Assembly: GCF_036226365.1 (NCBI RefSeq)
Contig: NZ_CP108462.1
Coordinates: forward strand, 1,364,001 to 1,428,000
Origin: Streptomyces sp. NBC_01262
GTDB taxonomy: Bacteria > Actinomycetota > Actinomycetes > Streptomycetales > Streptomycetaceae
Direction of reading: 5' to 3'
Length of the DNA: 64,000 bases
In this document: in pieces, positions 1-8,316 of the stretch
How the letters are laid out: each line of letters opens with the position of its first letter
How positions within the stretch are numbered: the first letter of the stretch is position 1
Position numbers and translations under genes: made by a program
Notes under the pieces: model-generated
The model's database searches: none
Told to the model about the DNA's origin: nothing
Seen by the model: only the letters and a program-made list of their open reading frames with translations

Positions 1-68
1 TGACCGATACCGGCGCCCGCACCGGTGACGAGGGCGACCTTGCCGGACAGCCTTGCGGAACCAAGCAC
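1..68 (-). CDS. Short-chain dehydrogenase/reductase, N-terminal fragment cut by window edge
   Basis: Only the first 22 codons are inside the window. The translation runs from a GTG at 68-66 into LSGKVALVTGAGAGIG, the beta1 strand and TGxxxGxG nucleotide-binding loop that open classical SDR enzymes. GAGGAG lies six bases before the GTG, which fixes the start. The substrate cannot be told from this fragment. The upstream region holds paired TGTCGACA palindromes 62-121 bases before the start, so this gene is a candidate member of that putative regulon. The family call is firm; everything beyond it is unknown. Confidence 0.75.
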   Translation of the reverse strand, partial: MLGSARLSGKVALVTGAGAGIG

Positions 69-640
69 ATCGTTCTCCTCATCGAGCCGGCGTGCGGGTC
101 GCCGGGCGACCTCGTGTGAACCTTCTTAGTGTCGACACTATCGCCGCGTCAAGGGCTATGTGGCACTTGATGGTTGATATCTGTCGACACAATGGTCGTA
201 CGAGGCGGCGATCACGAAAGGACCCCCACCCCTCCCCTCCGGGACACCTCAAACCCCGGACAGCGCAGATTCACCCGGACGAGTGAATCCACGCCGTCCG
301 GCCGACCGAACATTACCTGCGGTAAATCTGCACATCGCGCATCCGCACGACACCCGGACGGCCGTGCGACGACCCGGAGCCGGCCGCCGCCGGGGTCTTT
401 GGTCCGGAGTGCCCAAATTCCGCGCCGCGGAGCCGGTCGAGGGATGTGAAGAAAGTGCCAGCAACATGTGGACACAACCCCACACCGGTGAAGCCGCAAA
501 GTCGGCATCGAATTCGAACAGCGCGTTGGCCAATTGGCCGTCCGAACTGTGAGCGTGCTTTGATCCTGCGCAGTGGCGGAGAGCTCGCCCCCCGAGCGAT
601 TCGCCACTCGATATCTGTCCTTATGAAGGGAAGCCCCATC
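69..640. other. Long non-coding region between SDR and GG-peptide gene
   Basis: About 570 bases lie between two divergently read genes. I see no frame with convincing streptomycete codon use and a ribosome site. It holds the paired TGTCGACA element (127-192) and, at 610-619, GATATCTGTC, a half copy of the same element 31 bases before the peptide start codon. The A/T-richer pocket around 120-195 is a likely promoter zone. Such a long leader before a 71-codon gene suggests control in the untranslated region, but I found no recognisable riboswitch. Confidence 0.5.
127..192. promoter_or_regulatory. Paired TGTCGACA palindromes, centres 52 bp apart
   Basis: The first copy sits in the perfect 14-bp palindrome TAGTGTCGACACTA (127-140). 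The second is at 182-189 within GATATCTGTCGACACAA (176-192). The 44-base spacer carries TCAAG and CTTGA arms that could form a hairpin. The same 17-base word and the same 52-bp spacing recur at 22470-22532. Five helical turns of spacing fits two protein dimers on one face of the DNA. The binding protein is not known. Confidence 0.55.
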
Positions 641-856
641 ATGAACGTCACCCCCCAGGTTGAGACCCGCGAGATCTCCGACGCCGACCTCGACAACGTC
701 TCGGGTGGCCTCGTCGGTCAGCTGCTCGGCACCGTGACGGGCACCGTCGACTCGGTCGCCCCGGTCAGCGGCGTCGTCTTCGGCCTCGTCGGCACGGTCG
801 AGGGTGCCACCGGCATCAACACCTCGGTCGCCACCGGCCTCGTCTCCGGTCTCTGA
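641..856 (+). CDS. Double-glycine leader peptide, candidate bacteriocin/RiPP precursor
   Basis: A 71-residue protein starting at ATG 641 with GAAGGG ten bases upstream. Residues 1-23 form a typical leader ending ISDADLDNVSGG, the Gly-Gly cleavage site for C39 peptidases. The predicted 48-residue core (from LVGQLLGTV) is hydrophobic, rich in Gly, Val and Thr, with GxxxG-like spacing. It has no Cys, Lys or Arg, so it cannot form lanthionine or disulfide rings. A C39-peptidase exporter follows directly. No LanM, YcaO, radical SAM or other modifying gene is beside it. It is most likely an unmodified or remotely modified secreted peptide; its activity is unknown. Confidence 0.75.
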   Translation: MNVTPQVETREISDADLDNVSGGLVGQLLGTVTGTVDSVAPVSGVVFGLVGTVEGATGINTSVATGLVSGL

Positions 857-866
857 GACGAATTGC

Positions 867-906
867 GCCGTGGGCCCCGGAGCCGTCCGTTTCCGGGGCC
901 CACGGC
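867..906 (+). terminator. Strong hairpin between peptide and exporter genes
   Basis: A 14-bp perfect stem (GCCGTGGGCCCCGG with its complement) encloses a 12-base loop, starting ten bases after the peptide stop codon. No run of T follows. Placed between a precursor gene and its exporter, it would act as a partial terminator or mRNA stabiliser so that precursor transcript exceeds exporter transcript; that role is inferred from position. Confidence 0.65.
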
Positions 907-961
907 CGCCCTTGCGGCGTTGTGTCCGAATAGCGCAGAATGCAGTCGAGGGAAGAATTCC

Positions 962-1738
962 GTGCAGTTTCGCCAAAAGGCCCTCGCCAAGCTGCAATCC
1001 CCCGAAGAACTCGACCTGCCGGTGCGATTCGCGCGCCCGCAGGGCTGGCTCGTGCTGTCCATAACCATTGTGGTCATGGCCGGTGCGAGCTTTTGGGCGT
1101 TCACAGGTTCGATTTCCTCGAAATTGAGCGCGCCCGGAATTCTCACCCACGGGCAGGGCAGTTACGTCCTACAGAGCCCCGTCGCCGGCCAGGTCACCCA
1201 GGTCCTCGCCGAGCAGGGCGAGCAGCTCGCGGCCGACGCGCCGCTGCTCAAGCTGCGTACGCAAACCGGCGCCACCACCGTCGTCCGCACCCTGGCAGCG
1301 GGCCGGGTGACCACGCTGGTGGCCACGATCGGCACGGTCGTCACCACGGGGGCGGATGTGGCGGCCGTCGAGCGCGTCGCCCAGGCCGATGACCCGATCG
1401 TGGCGGTCCTGTACCTGTCGGCCGCGAACGCCGCGTCGGTGCCGCTGGGCGCCACGGTGGATCTGACCGTCGAGTCGGTGGCGGGCAGCCGGTACGGCAG
1501 TCTGCGCGGCCATGCGCAGTCCGTGGGCCCCGCTGCCCAGACGCAGGCGCAGATCGCGGCCTTCCTGGGCGACAGCCAGCTCGCCGAGGATTTCTCCCGG
1601 CAGGGGCGGCCGGTGCCGGTCCTGGTACGGCTGGGCAGCAAGGCGGCGGCCGCCGCGAAGACGATCGGCTCCATGACCCCGGCCACCGGCAGCGTCCGGC
1701 TGGCCGCCCAGCGTCCGATCGATTGGCTGCTCCCGTGA
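962..1738 (+). CDS. HlyD-like secretion adaptor of NHLM-type bacteriocin exporter
   Basis: A 258-residue protein from GTG 962, with GAGGGAAGAA just upstream. It has a short cytoplasmic start, one membrane segment at about residues 28-48 (LVLSITIVVMAGASFWAF), then an extracytoplasmic part with the lipoyl/HlyD-type barrel sequence around LQSPVAGQVTQVLAEQGEQL. This layout fits the small membrane-fusion-like protein that accompanies NHLM bacteriocin ABC pairs (TIGR03794-type). It is shorter than Gram-negative HlyD, as expected without an outer membrane. It overlaps the next gene by GTGA, so translation is coupled. Assignment rests mainly on context and domain order. Confidence 0.75.
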   Translation: MQFRQKALAKLQSPEELDLPVRFARPQGWLVLSITIVVMAGASFWAFTGSISSKLSAPGILTHGQGSYVLQSPVAGQVTQVLAEQGEQLAADAPLLKLRTQTGATTVVRTLAAGRVTTLVATIGTVVTTGADVAAVERVAQADDPIVAVLYLSAANAASVPLGATVDLTVESVAGSRYGSLRGHAQSVGPAAQTQAQIAAFLGDSQLAEDFSRQGRPVPVLVRLGSKAAAAAKTIGSMTPATGSVRLAAQRPIDWLLP

Positions 1739-3999
1739 CCGCGCCCGCACCGTCGTCCTCCGGCCGCCGTGCCGCACGCCCGCAGCCGCACCGGCAGCCA
1801 CATCGGCAGCAGCAGCCGCAGCGGCGGTCGAAGCCGAAGGCGCGCAGGCCCCGTACCGTACGCACCCCCACGGTGCTCCAGATGGAGGCCGTGGAGTGCG
1901 GCGCCGCCTCGCTGGCGATGGTGCTCGGCCACTACGGCCGCCATGTCCCCCTGGAGGAGCTGCGGATAGCCTGCGGCGTCTCCCGCGACGGCTCGCGGGC
2001 CAGCAACCTCCTCAAGGCGGCGCGCAGTTACGGTCTCCAGGCCCGGGGCATGCAGATGGAGACGGCGGCCCTGGCCGAAGTGCGGGCGCCCGCCGTCCTG
2101 TTCTGGGAGTTCAACCACTACGTCGTCTACGACGGCATGGGGCGGCGCCTGGGCCGGCGCGGCGTGTACATCAACGACCCGGACAAGGGCCGCCGGTTCG
2201 TGCCCGCCGAGGACTTCGACACCAGCTTCACCGGCGTCGTCCTGACCTTCGAACCCAGCTCGGGCTTCAAGCGCGGCGGCCGAAAGCCCGGGGTCCTGGG
2301 GGCCCTGCCCGCCCGGCTGCGCGGTACGACCGGCACGATGGTGGCGGCGCTGATCGCGAGCCTGCTGCTGGTCGCGGTCGGCGCGGCGCTGCCCGCGCTG
2401 AGCCGTACGTACATCGACATGTTCCTGATCGGCGAGCAGACCTCGCTGCTCGGCGTGCTGTTCGCGTCGATGGCCACGATGGTGGCGCTCACCGCCGTAC
2501 TGACCGGCCTCCAGCAGGCGAACCTGCTGCGCGGCCGCATCATCTCCTCCACCCTCGGCAGCGCCCGCTTCCTGCAGCATCTGCTCAGGCTGCCGGTCAC
2601 CTTCTTCACCCAGCGCAGCCCCGCCGACCTGGTCCAGCGCCTGCAGTCCAACGACGCCGTCGCCGAGACCCTGGCCCGGGACCTGGCGGCGGCGGCGGTG
2701 GACGGGGTGGTCGTCATCCTCTACGCGGTGCTGCTGTGGACCTACGACCCCCAGCTGACCGTTCTCGGCATCGGGATCGCGCTGCTGAACATCGTCGCCA
2801 TGCGGGTGGTCGTACGGCTGCGGGCCACCCGTACGCAGAAGCTGCGGGCCGACAACGCCCGGCTCACCAACACCGCGTACACCGGTCTCCAGCTGATCGA
2901 GACCATGAAGGCCACCGGCGGCGAGAACGGCTACTTCCGCCGCTGGGCGGGCCAGCACGCGAGCACGCTGGAGGAGCAGCAGCGGCTCGGTGTGCCGAGC
3001 GCCTGGCTGTCGGTCGTCGCGCCCACGCTGGCCGCACTCAACAGCGCGCTGATCCTGTGGATCGGGGGGCTGCGGGCGGTGGAAGGCCATATCTCGATCG
3101 GTCTGCTGGTGGCCTTCCAGGCGCTGGTCACCCGCTTCACCGCGCCGGTGACCAGGCTCAATGGCGTCGCGGGCCGGATCCAGGACTTCGCGGCGGACGT
3201 GGCGCGTCTCAAAGACGTCGAGAACTTCCCGGTGGACACGCTCTATTCGCGGCGCGAGCCCGAGGCGAGCACACGGCGGCTGAAGGGCCATGTCACGCTG
3301 GAGAACATCACCTTCGGCTACAGCCCGCTGGACAAGCCGCTGCTCTCGGAGTTCTCGCTGTCCGTCGCCCCCGGGCAGCAGGTTGCGCTCGTCGGCGGCT
3401 CCGGCAGCGGCAAGTCGACGGTCTCCCGGCTCATTTCGGGGCTCTACAGCCCGTGGGAGGGCACGATCCGGATCGACGGGACGCGGCTGGACGAGATCTC
3501 CCGCAGCGCGCTGGCCGCCTCCGTCTCCTTCGTCGACCAGGACGTCTTCCTCTTCGAGGGCACCGTGCGCGACAACGTGGCGCTGTGGGACCCGTCGATC
3601 CCCGACGACGCGGTGGTGAGCGCGCTCCAGGACGCCGCCTTGTACGAGGTCGTCCTGCGACGCCCCGGCGGCATCCACAGCCGGGTCGAGCAGGACGGCC
3701 GCAACTTCTCCGGGGGCCAGCGGCAGCGACTGGAGATCGCCCGGGCGCTGGTCCGGCGGCCCAGTGTGCTGGTGCTCGACGAGGTGACCAGCGCGCTGGA
3801 CGCGGAGACCGAGCAGATCATCATCGACAACCTGCGGCGGCGCGGCTGCGCGTGCGTCGTCATCGCCCACCGGCTCTCCACGGTCCGCGACAGCGACGAG
3901 ATCGTGGTCCTGGACCACGGCTCGGTGGTGGAGCGCGGGCGGCACGAGCAACTGGTCGCCGCCGGGGGCGCGTACGCCGAACTGGTCAAGGAGCACTGA
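1735..3999 (+). CDS. Peptidase C39/ABC transporter, NHLM bacteriocin export protein 1
   Basis: A 754-residue protein from GTG 1735, in 4-bp overlap with the adaptor gene. After a basic, Gln-rich tail (about 45 residues) comes a C39 peptidase domain with catalytic Cys55 (VECGAASLAMVLGHYG), His128 (FNHYVVYDG) and Asp148 (YINDPDKG). Six membrane helices follow, then an ATPase with Walker A GGSGSGKST near residue 554, signature FSGGQRQRLEIARAL and Walker B VLVLDEVTSALD. It should cut the leader after Gly-Gly at the inner face of the membrane and export the core. All catalytic residues are intact. The upstream GG peptide is the obvious substrate. Confidence 0.92.
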   Translation: MTAPAPSSSGRRAARPQPHRQPHRQQQPQRRSKPKARRPRTVRTPTVLQMEAVECGAASLAMVLGHYGRHVPLEELRIACGVSRDGSRASNLLKAARSYGLQARGMQMETAALAEVRAPAVLFWEFNHYVVYDGMGRRLGRRGVYINDPDKGRRFVPAEDFDTSFTGVVLTFEPSSGFKRGGRKPGVLGALPARLRGTTGTMVAALIASLLLVAVGAALPALSRTYIDMFLIGEQTSLLGVLFASMATMVALTAVLTGLQQANLLRGRIISSTLGSARFLQHLLRLPVTFFTQRSPADLVQRLQSNDAVAETLARDLAAAAVDGVVVILYAVLLWTYDPQLTVLGIGIALLNIVAMRVVVRLRATRTQKLRADNARLTNTAYTGLQLIETMKATGGENGYFRRWAGQHASTLEEQQRLGVPSAWLSVVAPTLAALNSALILWIGGLRAVEGHISIGLLVAFQALVTRFTAPVTRLNGVAGRIQDFAADVARLKDVENFPVDTLYSRREPEASTRRLKGHVTLENITFGYSPLDKPLLSEFSLSVAPGQQVALVGGSGSGKSTVSRLISGLYSPWEGTIRIDGTRLDEISRSALAASVSFVDQDVFLFEGTVRDNVALWDPSIPDDAVVSALQDAALYEVVLRRPGGIHSRVEQDGRNFSGGQRQRLEIARALVRRPSVLVLDEVTSALDAETEQIIIDNLRRRGCACVVIAHRLSTVRDSDEIVVLDHGSVVERGRHEQLVAAGGAYAELVKEH

Positions 4000-4001
4000 C
4001 C

Positions 4002-6857
4002 GTGATTCCCGCCTACGACCAGGGCACCGCTACCGGGAACGGCACCGCCTTCGAGGCCCCGGCCGACCCCGTCCTCGCCGCCCTCGGCGGCCTCGGCACC
4101 CGGGTGGACTGCACCGGCCTGCGCAATCTGCCGCTCGAAGGCCCGTACGTCCTGTGGCTGGTCGTCGCCGGCGCCCTCGACCTGTTCGCGGTCGACGCCG
4201 CGCAGGACGGGCACTGGCACTTCCTCGGCCGCCTCGAACCGGGCGCCCTGCTCCTCGGCCCGGTGGAGGGGCCGCAGCACACGCTCGTCGGCCGCCCGCT
4301 CCAGGGCTGCGTCGTGCACCGCGTCCCGCTGCGGGAGCTGTACCGGCCCGAGTACGCCAACGCGCACTCCTACGACACCCAGGACCAGGCCCTCAGCCTG
4401 CTGGAGCACGCCTTCGCGCTCGGCGTGGGCCGGGGTCAGCGGGTGCTGTACGAGGCCCCGCTGGACGGCCGGTCGGCGGCGGGCGAGGACGCGGTGGCCG
4501 ACGACGACATCCTGTGGCTGCCGGTGCTGCCGGGCAGTGTGCAGTACGGGGCCGCGTACTCGGCGGAGGCGGCGGGCGATCTGCTGGTCGACGCCGCGAT
4601 GTGGCAGAGCATGGTCAACCAGCAGCACCGTCTGCTGTCCACCCTGGACCGCTGGATCGAGCGGTTGGAGCGCGCCCACGAGGACCGCACCGCCGCCGGC
4701 ATCAAGGCCGGGGAGGCCGTTCGCGAGCAGGCCGACCAGGCGTTGCTGGCCTCCATCGACACGTCCCGCAAGCCGTCGTCGCGTACGGCGCGGACCTCCG
4801 ACGACACCACGTACGCCGTGTGCAAAGTGGTCGCCCAGGCCTCCGGGATCACCCTGGCGTCCCCCTCCGAGAGCGGCGCGACGAGCGACCGGATGGACGC
4901 GGTCGAACGTATCGCCGTCACCTCGCGCGTCCGGGTGCGGCCGGTCCGGCTGGTCGGCCGCTGGTGGCGGGAGAACACCGGTCCCCTGGTCGGCCACCGG
5001 GCCGCCACCGGGGTGCGGGTGGCGCTGCTGTGGCGCAAGGGCGGGTACGAGGCGGTCAACCCGGTGAGCGGCAGCCGGATCCGGGTCGGCGCGGACAACG
5101 CGTCGGAGTTCGCGGAGCGCGCCGTCATGTTCTACCGGCCGCTTCCCGACGAGCCGTTGAGCCCGCTGCGGCTGCTGCGCTTCACGATGCGCGGCACGGG
5201 CCCGGACCTGCGCAACCTGATCCTCAGTGGACTGGTCACCGTCCTGCTCGGCTCACTGGTCCCGATCGCGACCGGGCAGGTGCTCGGCACCTTCGTGCCC
5301 GCCGGCGACACCGGGCTCATCGTCCAGTTCTCGATGGCCATCATCGTCACCAGCGTCGTCTCGGCCGCCTTCATGCTGCTGCAGAACCTCACCATCCTGC
5401 GCATGGAGGGCCGCATCGAGGCGACCCTCCAGCCCGCCGTCTGGGACCGGCTGCTCCGCCTGCCCACCGCCTTCTTCGCCGACCGCTCCACCGGCGAACT
5501 GGCCAGCGCCGCCATGGGAATCAGCGCGATCCGCCGTGTGCTTGCCGGGATCGGCCCGGTCGCCGTCCAGTCGGTGACGGTCGGTGCCATGAATCTCGTA
5601 CTGCTGCTGGTCTACAGTGTCCCGCTGGCGCTCGCGGCGATCGGCATGCTGATCCTCATCGGCGCGGTCTTCCTCGGGCTCGGACTGTGGCAGGTGCGCT
5701 GGCAGCGCAAGCTCGTCGAACTCGGCAACAAGCTCAACAACCAGGCCTTCCAGACCCTGCGCGGACTGCCCAAGCTGCGCGTCGCCGCCGCCGAGAGCTT
5801 CGCGTACGCCGCCTGGGCACGGGAGTTCGCCCGCAGCCGCGAGCTCCAGCAGCGCACCGGCCGGATCAAGAACCTGACGGGTGTGCTCAACGCGGTCTAT
5901 CTGCCGCTCTGCTCGCTCATCATGTTCATGCTGCTGGCCGGCCCGGCCCGTGGCTCGCTGTCCGCCAGCGGCTTCCTCACCTTCAGCACCTCCGTCACCA
6001 TGCTGCTGACCTCCGTCACCCAGCTCACCGGCGCCCTGGTCTCGGCCGTCGCCGCGCTGCCGATGTACGAGCACATCAAGCCGGTGCTGGAGGAGGCCCC
6101 CGAAGTGCGCGTGGCCAGCACCCAGCCCGGTGTGCTCTCCGGCGGCATCGAGGCCCGCAAGCTCTCCTTCCGCTACACCGACGACGGTCCGCTGGTCCTC
6201 GACGATGTCTCCCTTGAGGTCCGGCCGGGCGAGTTCGTGGCCATCGTCGGCCCCAGCGGCTGCGGCAAGTCCACCCTGCTGCGGCTCCTCATCGGCTTCG
6301 ACCGGCCGGCTTCCGGAAGCGTCCTCTACGACGGCCAGGACCTCGCCGCCCTCGACCAGGCCGCCGTCCGCCGCCAGTGCGGCGTCGTCCTGCAGAACGC
6401 CCAGCCCTTCACCGGCTCCATCCTCGACTGCATCTGCGGCACCGACACCTTCACCCAGGACGAGGCCTGGGAGGCCGCCGCCATGGCCGGGCTCGCCGAG
6501 GACATCAAGCGGATGCCCATGGGCCTGCACACCATGATCTCCGGCGGCTCCACCATCTCCGGCGGCCAGCGCCAGCGCCTGATGATCGCCCAGGCCCTCA
6601 TCCGCCGCCCCCGCATCCTCTTCTTCGACGAGGCCACCAGCGCGCTGGACAACGAGACCCAGCGCGTCGTCATCGCCAGCACGCGCGCGCTGCGCGCCAG
6701 CCGCGTCGTCATCGCCCACCGGCTGTCCACGGTGATGGACGCCGACCGCGTGTTCGTCATGCACGAGGGCCGCGTCGTCCAGCAGGGACGCCCAGCGGAT
6801 CTCCTCGCGGACACCGGCGGACGGCTGCACGAGCTCGTACGCCGCCAGATGAGCTAG
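4002..6857 (+). CDS. ABC transporter, NHLM bacteriocin export protein 2
   Basis: A 951-residue protein from GTG 4002, two bases after the previous stop. The first 380 or so residues resemble a cyclic-nucleotide-binding-like fold followed by a linker and carry no peptidase Cys. Then come a six-helix membrane domain and an ATPase with Walker A GPSGCGKST near residue 750, signature ISGGQRQRLMIAQAL and Walker B ILFFDEATSALD. This size and order match the second ABC partner of NHLM bacteriocin systems (TIGR03797-type), thought to pair with the peptidase-bearing ABC protein. The gene closes the operon; its stop codon lies inside an inverted repeat. Confidence 0.88.
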   Translation: MIPAYDQGTATGNGTAFEAPADPVLAALGGLGTRVDCTGLRNLPLEGPYVLWLVVAGALDLFAVDAAQDGHWHFLGRLEPGALLLGPVEGPQHTLVGRPLQGCVVHRVPLRELYRPEYANAHSYDTQDQALSLLEHAFALGVGRGQRVLYEAPLDGRSAAGEDAVADDDILWLPVLPGSVQYGAAYSAEAAGDLLVDAAMWQSMVNQQHRLLSTLDRWIERLERAHEDRTAAGIKAGEAVREQADQALLASIDTSRKPSSRTARTSDDTTYAVCKVVAQASGITLASPSESGATSDRMDAVERIAVTSRVRVRPVRLVGRWWRENTGPLVGHRAATGVRVALLWRKGGYEAVNPVSGSRIRVGADNASEFAERAVMFYRPLPDEPLSPLRLLRFTMRGTGPDLRNLILSGLVTVLLGSLVPIATGQVLGTFVPAGDTGLIVQFSMAIIVTSVVSAAFMLLQNLTILRMEGRIEATLQPAVWDRLLRLPTAFFADRSTGELASAAMGISAIRRVLAGIGPVAVQSVTVGAMNLVLLLVYSVPLALAAIGMLILIGAVFLGLGLWQVRWQRKLVELGNKLNNQAFQTLRGLPKLRVAAAESFAYAAWAREFARSRELQQRTGRIKNLTGVLNAVYLPLCSLIMFMLLAGPARGSLSASGFLTFSTSVTMLLTSVTQLTGALVSAVAALPMYEHIKPVLEEAPEVRVASTQPGVLSGGIEARKLSFRYTDDGPLVLDDVSLEVRPGEFVAIVGPSGCGKSTLLRLLIGFDRPASGSVLYDGQDLAALDQAAVRRQCGVVLQNAQPFTGSILDCICGTDTFTQDEAWEAAAMAGLAEDIKRMPMGLHTMISGGSTISGGQRQRLMIAQALIRRPRILFFDEATSALDNETQRVVIASTRALRASRVVIAHRLSTVMDADRVFVMHEGRVVQQGRPADLLADTGGRLHELVRRQMS

Positions 6858-7046
6858 GCCCTGTCCGGGCGATCATGGCCGGGCCCGCGACGCCTGGCAC
6901 GGCACCTCGCGGCGTTGCCGAAAAAGCCCACAGACAAACCAGTCTGCGGGCATCCCGGCGCCTTGCGATGCACCGCCCGCCGCGCCAGCGGCTGATGTCA
7001 CTGCGACGCCGCGGCCTACCGACCCTGATCGCCCGGACAGGGCCTA
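6855..7046. repeat. 192-bp element bounded by 21-bp perfect inverted repeats
   Basis: The left arm (6855-6875) begins TAGGCCCTGTCC and ends GGGCGATCA; the right arm (7026-7046) is its exact reverse complement. The 150 bases between encode no plausible protein. The left arm starts on the stop codon of the second ABC gene, and the right arm lies 12 bases from the stop codon of the oppositely read flavoprotein gene. Size and ends resemble a MITE or a deleted insertion sequence, but I see no target-site duplication. A long bidirectional terminator is the alternative. Confidence 0.6.
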
Positions 7047-7058
7047 GCCCCTTGCGGG

Positions 7059-8213
7059 CTACAGGAACGGCGTGCCCGGGTCGAGCCCGGACAGGACCCG
7101 GCCGTAGACCTCCAGGTTGGTGGCCGGGTTGATGAACGAGTGCAGGCTCAGGGCGTGCACATCGCGGATGATCCGCTGGATCGGCACCTCCTCACGCAGG
7201 GAGGAGGCGCCGGAGGCGGAGCCGATCAGGTCGACGGCCTCCTTGCACAGCCGCGTCAGATAGCCGCCCTGTCCCCGGATCCTGGCGCGTTCGAGTTGCG
7301 TGTACGGATCGCCGGTGGCGGCCTTGGACTCGATCAGCTCGACCATCTCACCGGCCAGCAGCTCCGCGCAGTTCAGCTTCAACGCCGCCTCGGCCACCTG
7401 GAGATGCGTGACCGCCGCCTCGTTCTGCCGCTCGTAGAAGGTGTAGGTGATCCCCCGCTGCGTCATCCGCGCGGTGAACTCCGCCAGCGCCGCCCGCGCC
7501 AGGCCCAGCGCCTCCGGCGCCGCCCAGGCGCAGAACAGCAGCAGCACCGGCATCCCGTAGAAGGGATCGGCCGCGTTGGTCTTCGACGGGAAGCTGCCGC
7601 CCAGCAGCGGCCCCACCGGCAGTACGCGATGCGCGGGCACGAACACATCGCGGGCCACGACGCTGTTGCTGCCGCTGCCCGCCAGGCCCGACACATGCCA
7701 GTCGTCCAGGACCTCCAGCTCGGCCATGGGTATCGCGGTCCACAGCGGCTCGGCCCCGGCGCGCACCGTCAGCAGGTGCCAGTCGGCGTCCTGACAGCCG
7801 GTGGCGAACCCGGAGGTGCCGTTGACCAGATAGCCGCCGCCCTCCTGGGCGACCGCCGTCGCGTCCGGGATCAGGGTGCCGCTGACCCGGACGTCGGGAC
7901 TGGCGAAGATCTCGTCCTGGGCCTCGTCCGGGAACAGGGCCGCGATGAACGAGCATCCGGCCTGGAGCAGGGCCATGAAGCCGGCCGAGCCGCACGCCGC
8001 CGCGATCTCGCCCAGCGCGTCAACCTGCGTCCGCAGCGGGGTCTGGTAACCGCCGTAGCGCCGGGGCACGTTCATCCGGTAGATCCCGGCGTCGGTGAGC
8101 GCCGACACGACCTCGGGCGTCACCCGCCGCTCCCGCTCGGCGCGCAGCGCGTGCTCGCGTAAGAGCGGCAGCACCCCCCGCACCCGGTCCACGATGTCCG
8201 TCCCGGATTCCAT
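7059..8213 (-). CDS. Acyl-CoA dehydrogenase-fold flavin monooxygenase (HsaA-like family)
   Basis: A 384-residue protein from ATG 8213. It shows the acyl-CoA dehydrogenase fold of group D flavin monooxygenases: an N-terminal helical part (LTDAGIYRMNVPRRYGG), a middle barrel with VNGTSGFATGCQDADWHLL, the GLAGSGSNSVVARDVFVPAHR loop region, and a C-terminal helical part ending with PIQRIIRDVHALSLHSF. Relatives include the steroid hydroxylase HsaA and antibiotic-tailoring hydroxylases that use FMNH2 or FADH2 from a separate reductase. No reductase gene is nearby. Its place beside steroid genes is suggestive only; the substrate is unknown. Confidence 0.75.
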   Translation of the reverse strand: MESGTDIVDRVRGVLPLLREHALRAERERRVTPEVVSALTDAGIYRMNVPRRYGGYQTPLRTQVDALGEIAAACGSAGFMALLQAGCSFIAALFPDEAQDEIFASPDVRVSGTLIPDATAVAQEGGGYLVNGTSGFATGCQDADWHLLTVRAGAEPLWTAIPMAELEVLDDWHVSGLAGSGSNSVVARDVFVPAHRVLPVGPLLGGSFPSKTNAADPFYGMPVLLLFCAWAAPEALGLARAALAEFTARMTQRGITYTFYERQNEAAVTHLQVAEAALKLNCAELLAGEMVELIESKAATGDPYTQLERARIRGQGGYLTRLCKEAVDLIGSASGASSLREEVPIQRIIRDVHALSLHSFINPATNLEVYGRVLSGLDPGTPFL

Positions 8214-8316
8214 GGACGCACGGTGACGCGGAATGCCCGCACTGTCAACGCTGTTACGGTCGGTGCGCCGGTGCCGCCGGTGCCCGAACCACGGTGAGCA
8301 GGAAGAGAGCCCCATC

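Noticed and set aside
69..640. Small genes within the leader region before the GG peptide
   Set aside because: The open frames at 174-449 and 283-552 lack ribosome sites and streptomycete third-position bias.
641..856. Lanthipeptide precursor
   Set aside because: The core has no Cys and no LanM, LanB or LanC gene is near. Only the GG leader and exporter are supported.
1162..3996. Long minus-strand open frame of about 940 codons opposite the ABC exporter genes
   Set aside because: It mirrors the real genes on the plus strand, which have full catalytic motifs. Open antisense frames are expected at this GC content.
6876..7025. Transposase fragment inside the inverted-repeat element
   Set aside because: The 150 bases have no frame with transposase-like sequence or a catalytic motif.
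7059..8213. HsaA, the ring-A hydroxylase of cholesterol degradation
   Set aside because: The family matches, but the partner genes hsaB, hsaC and hsaD are absent and sequence similarity is only at family level.
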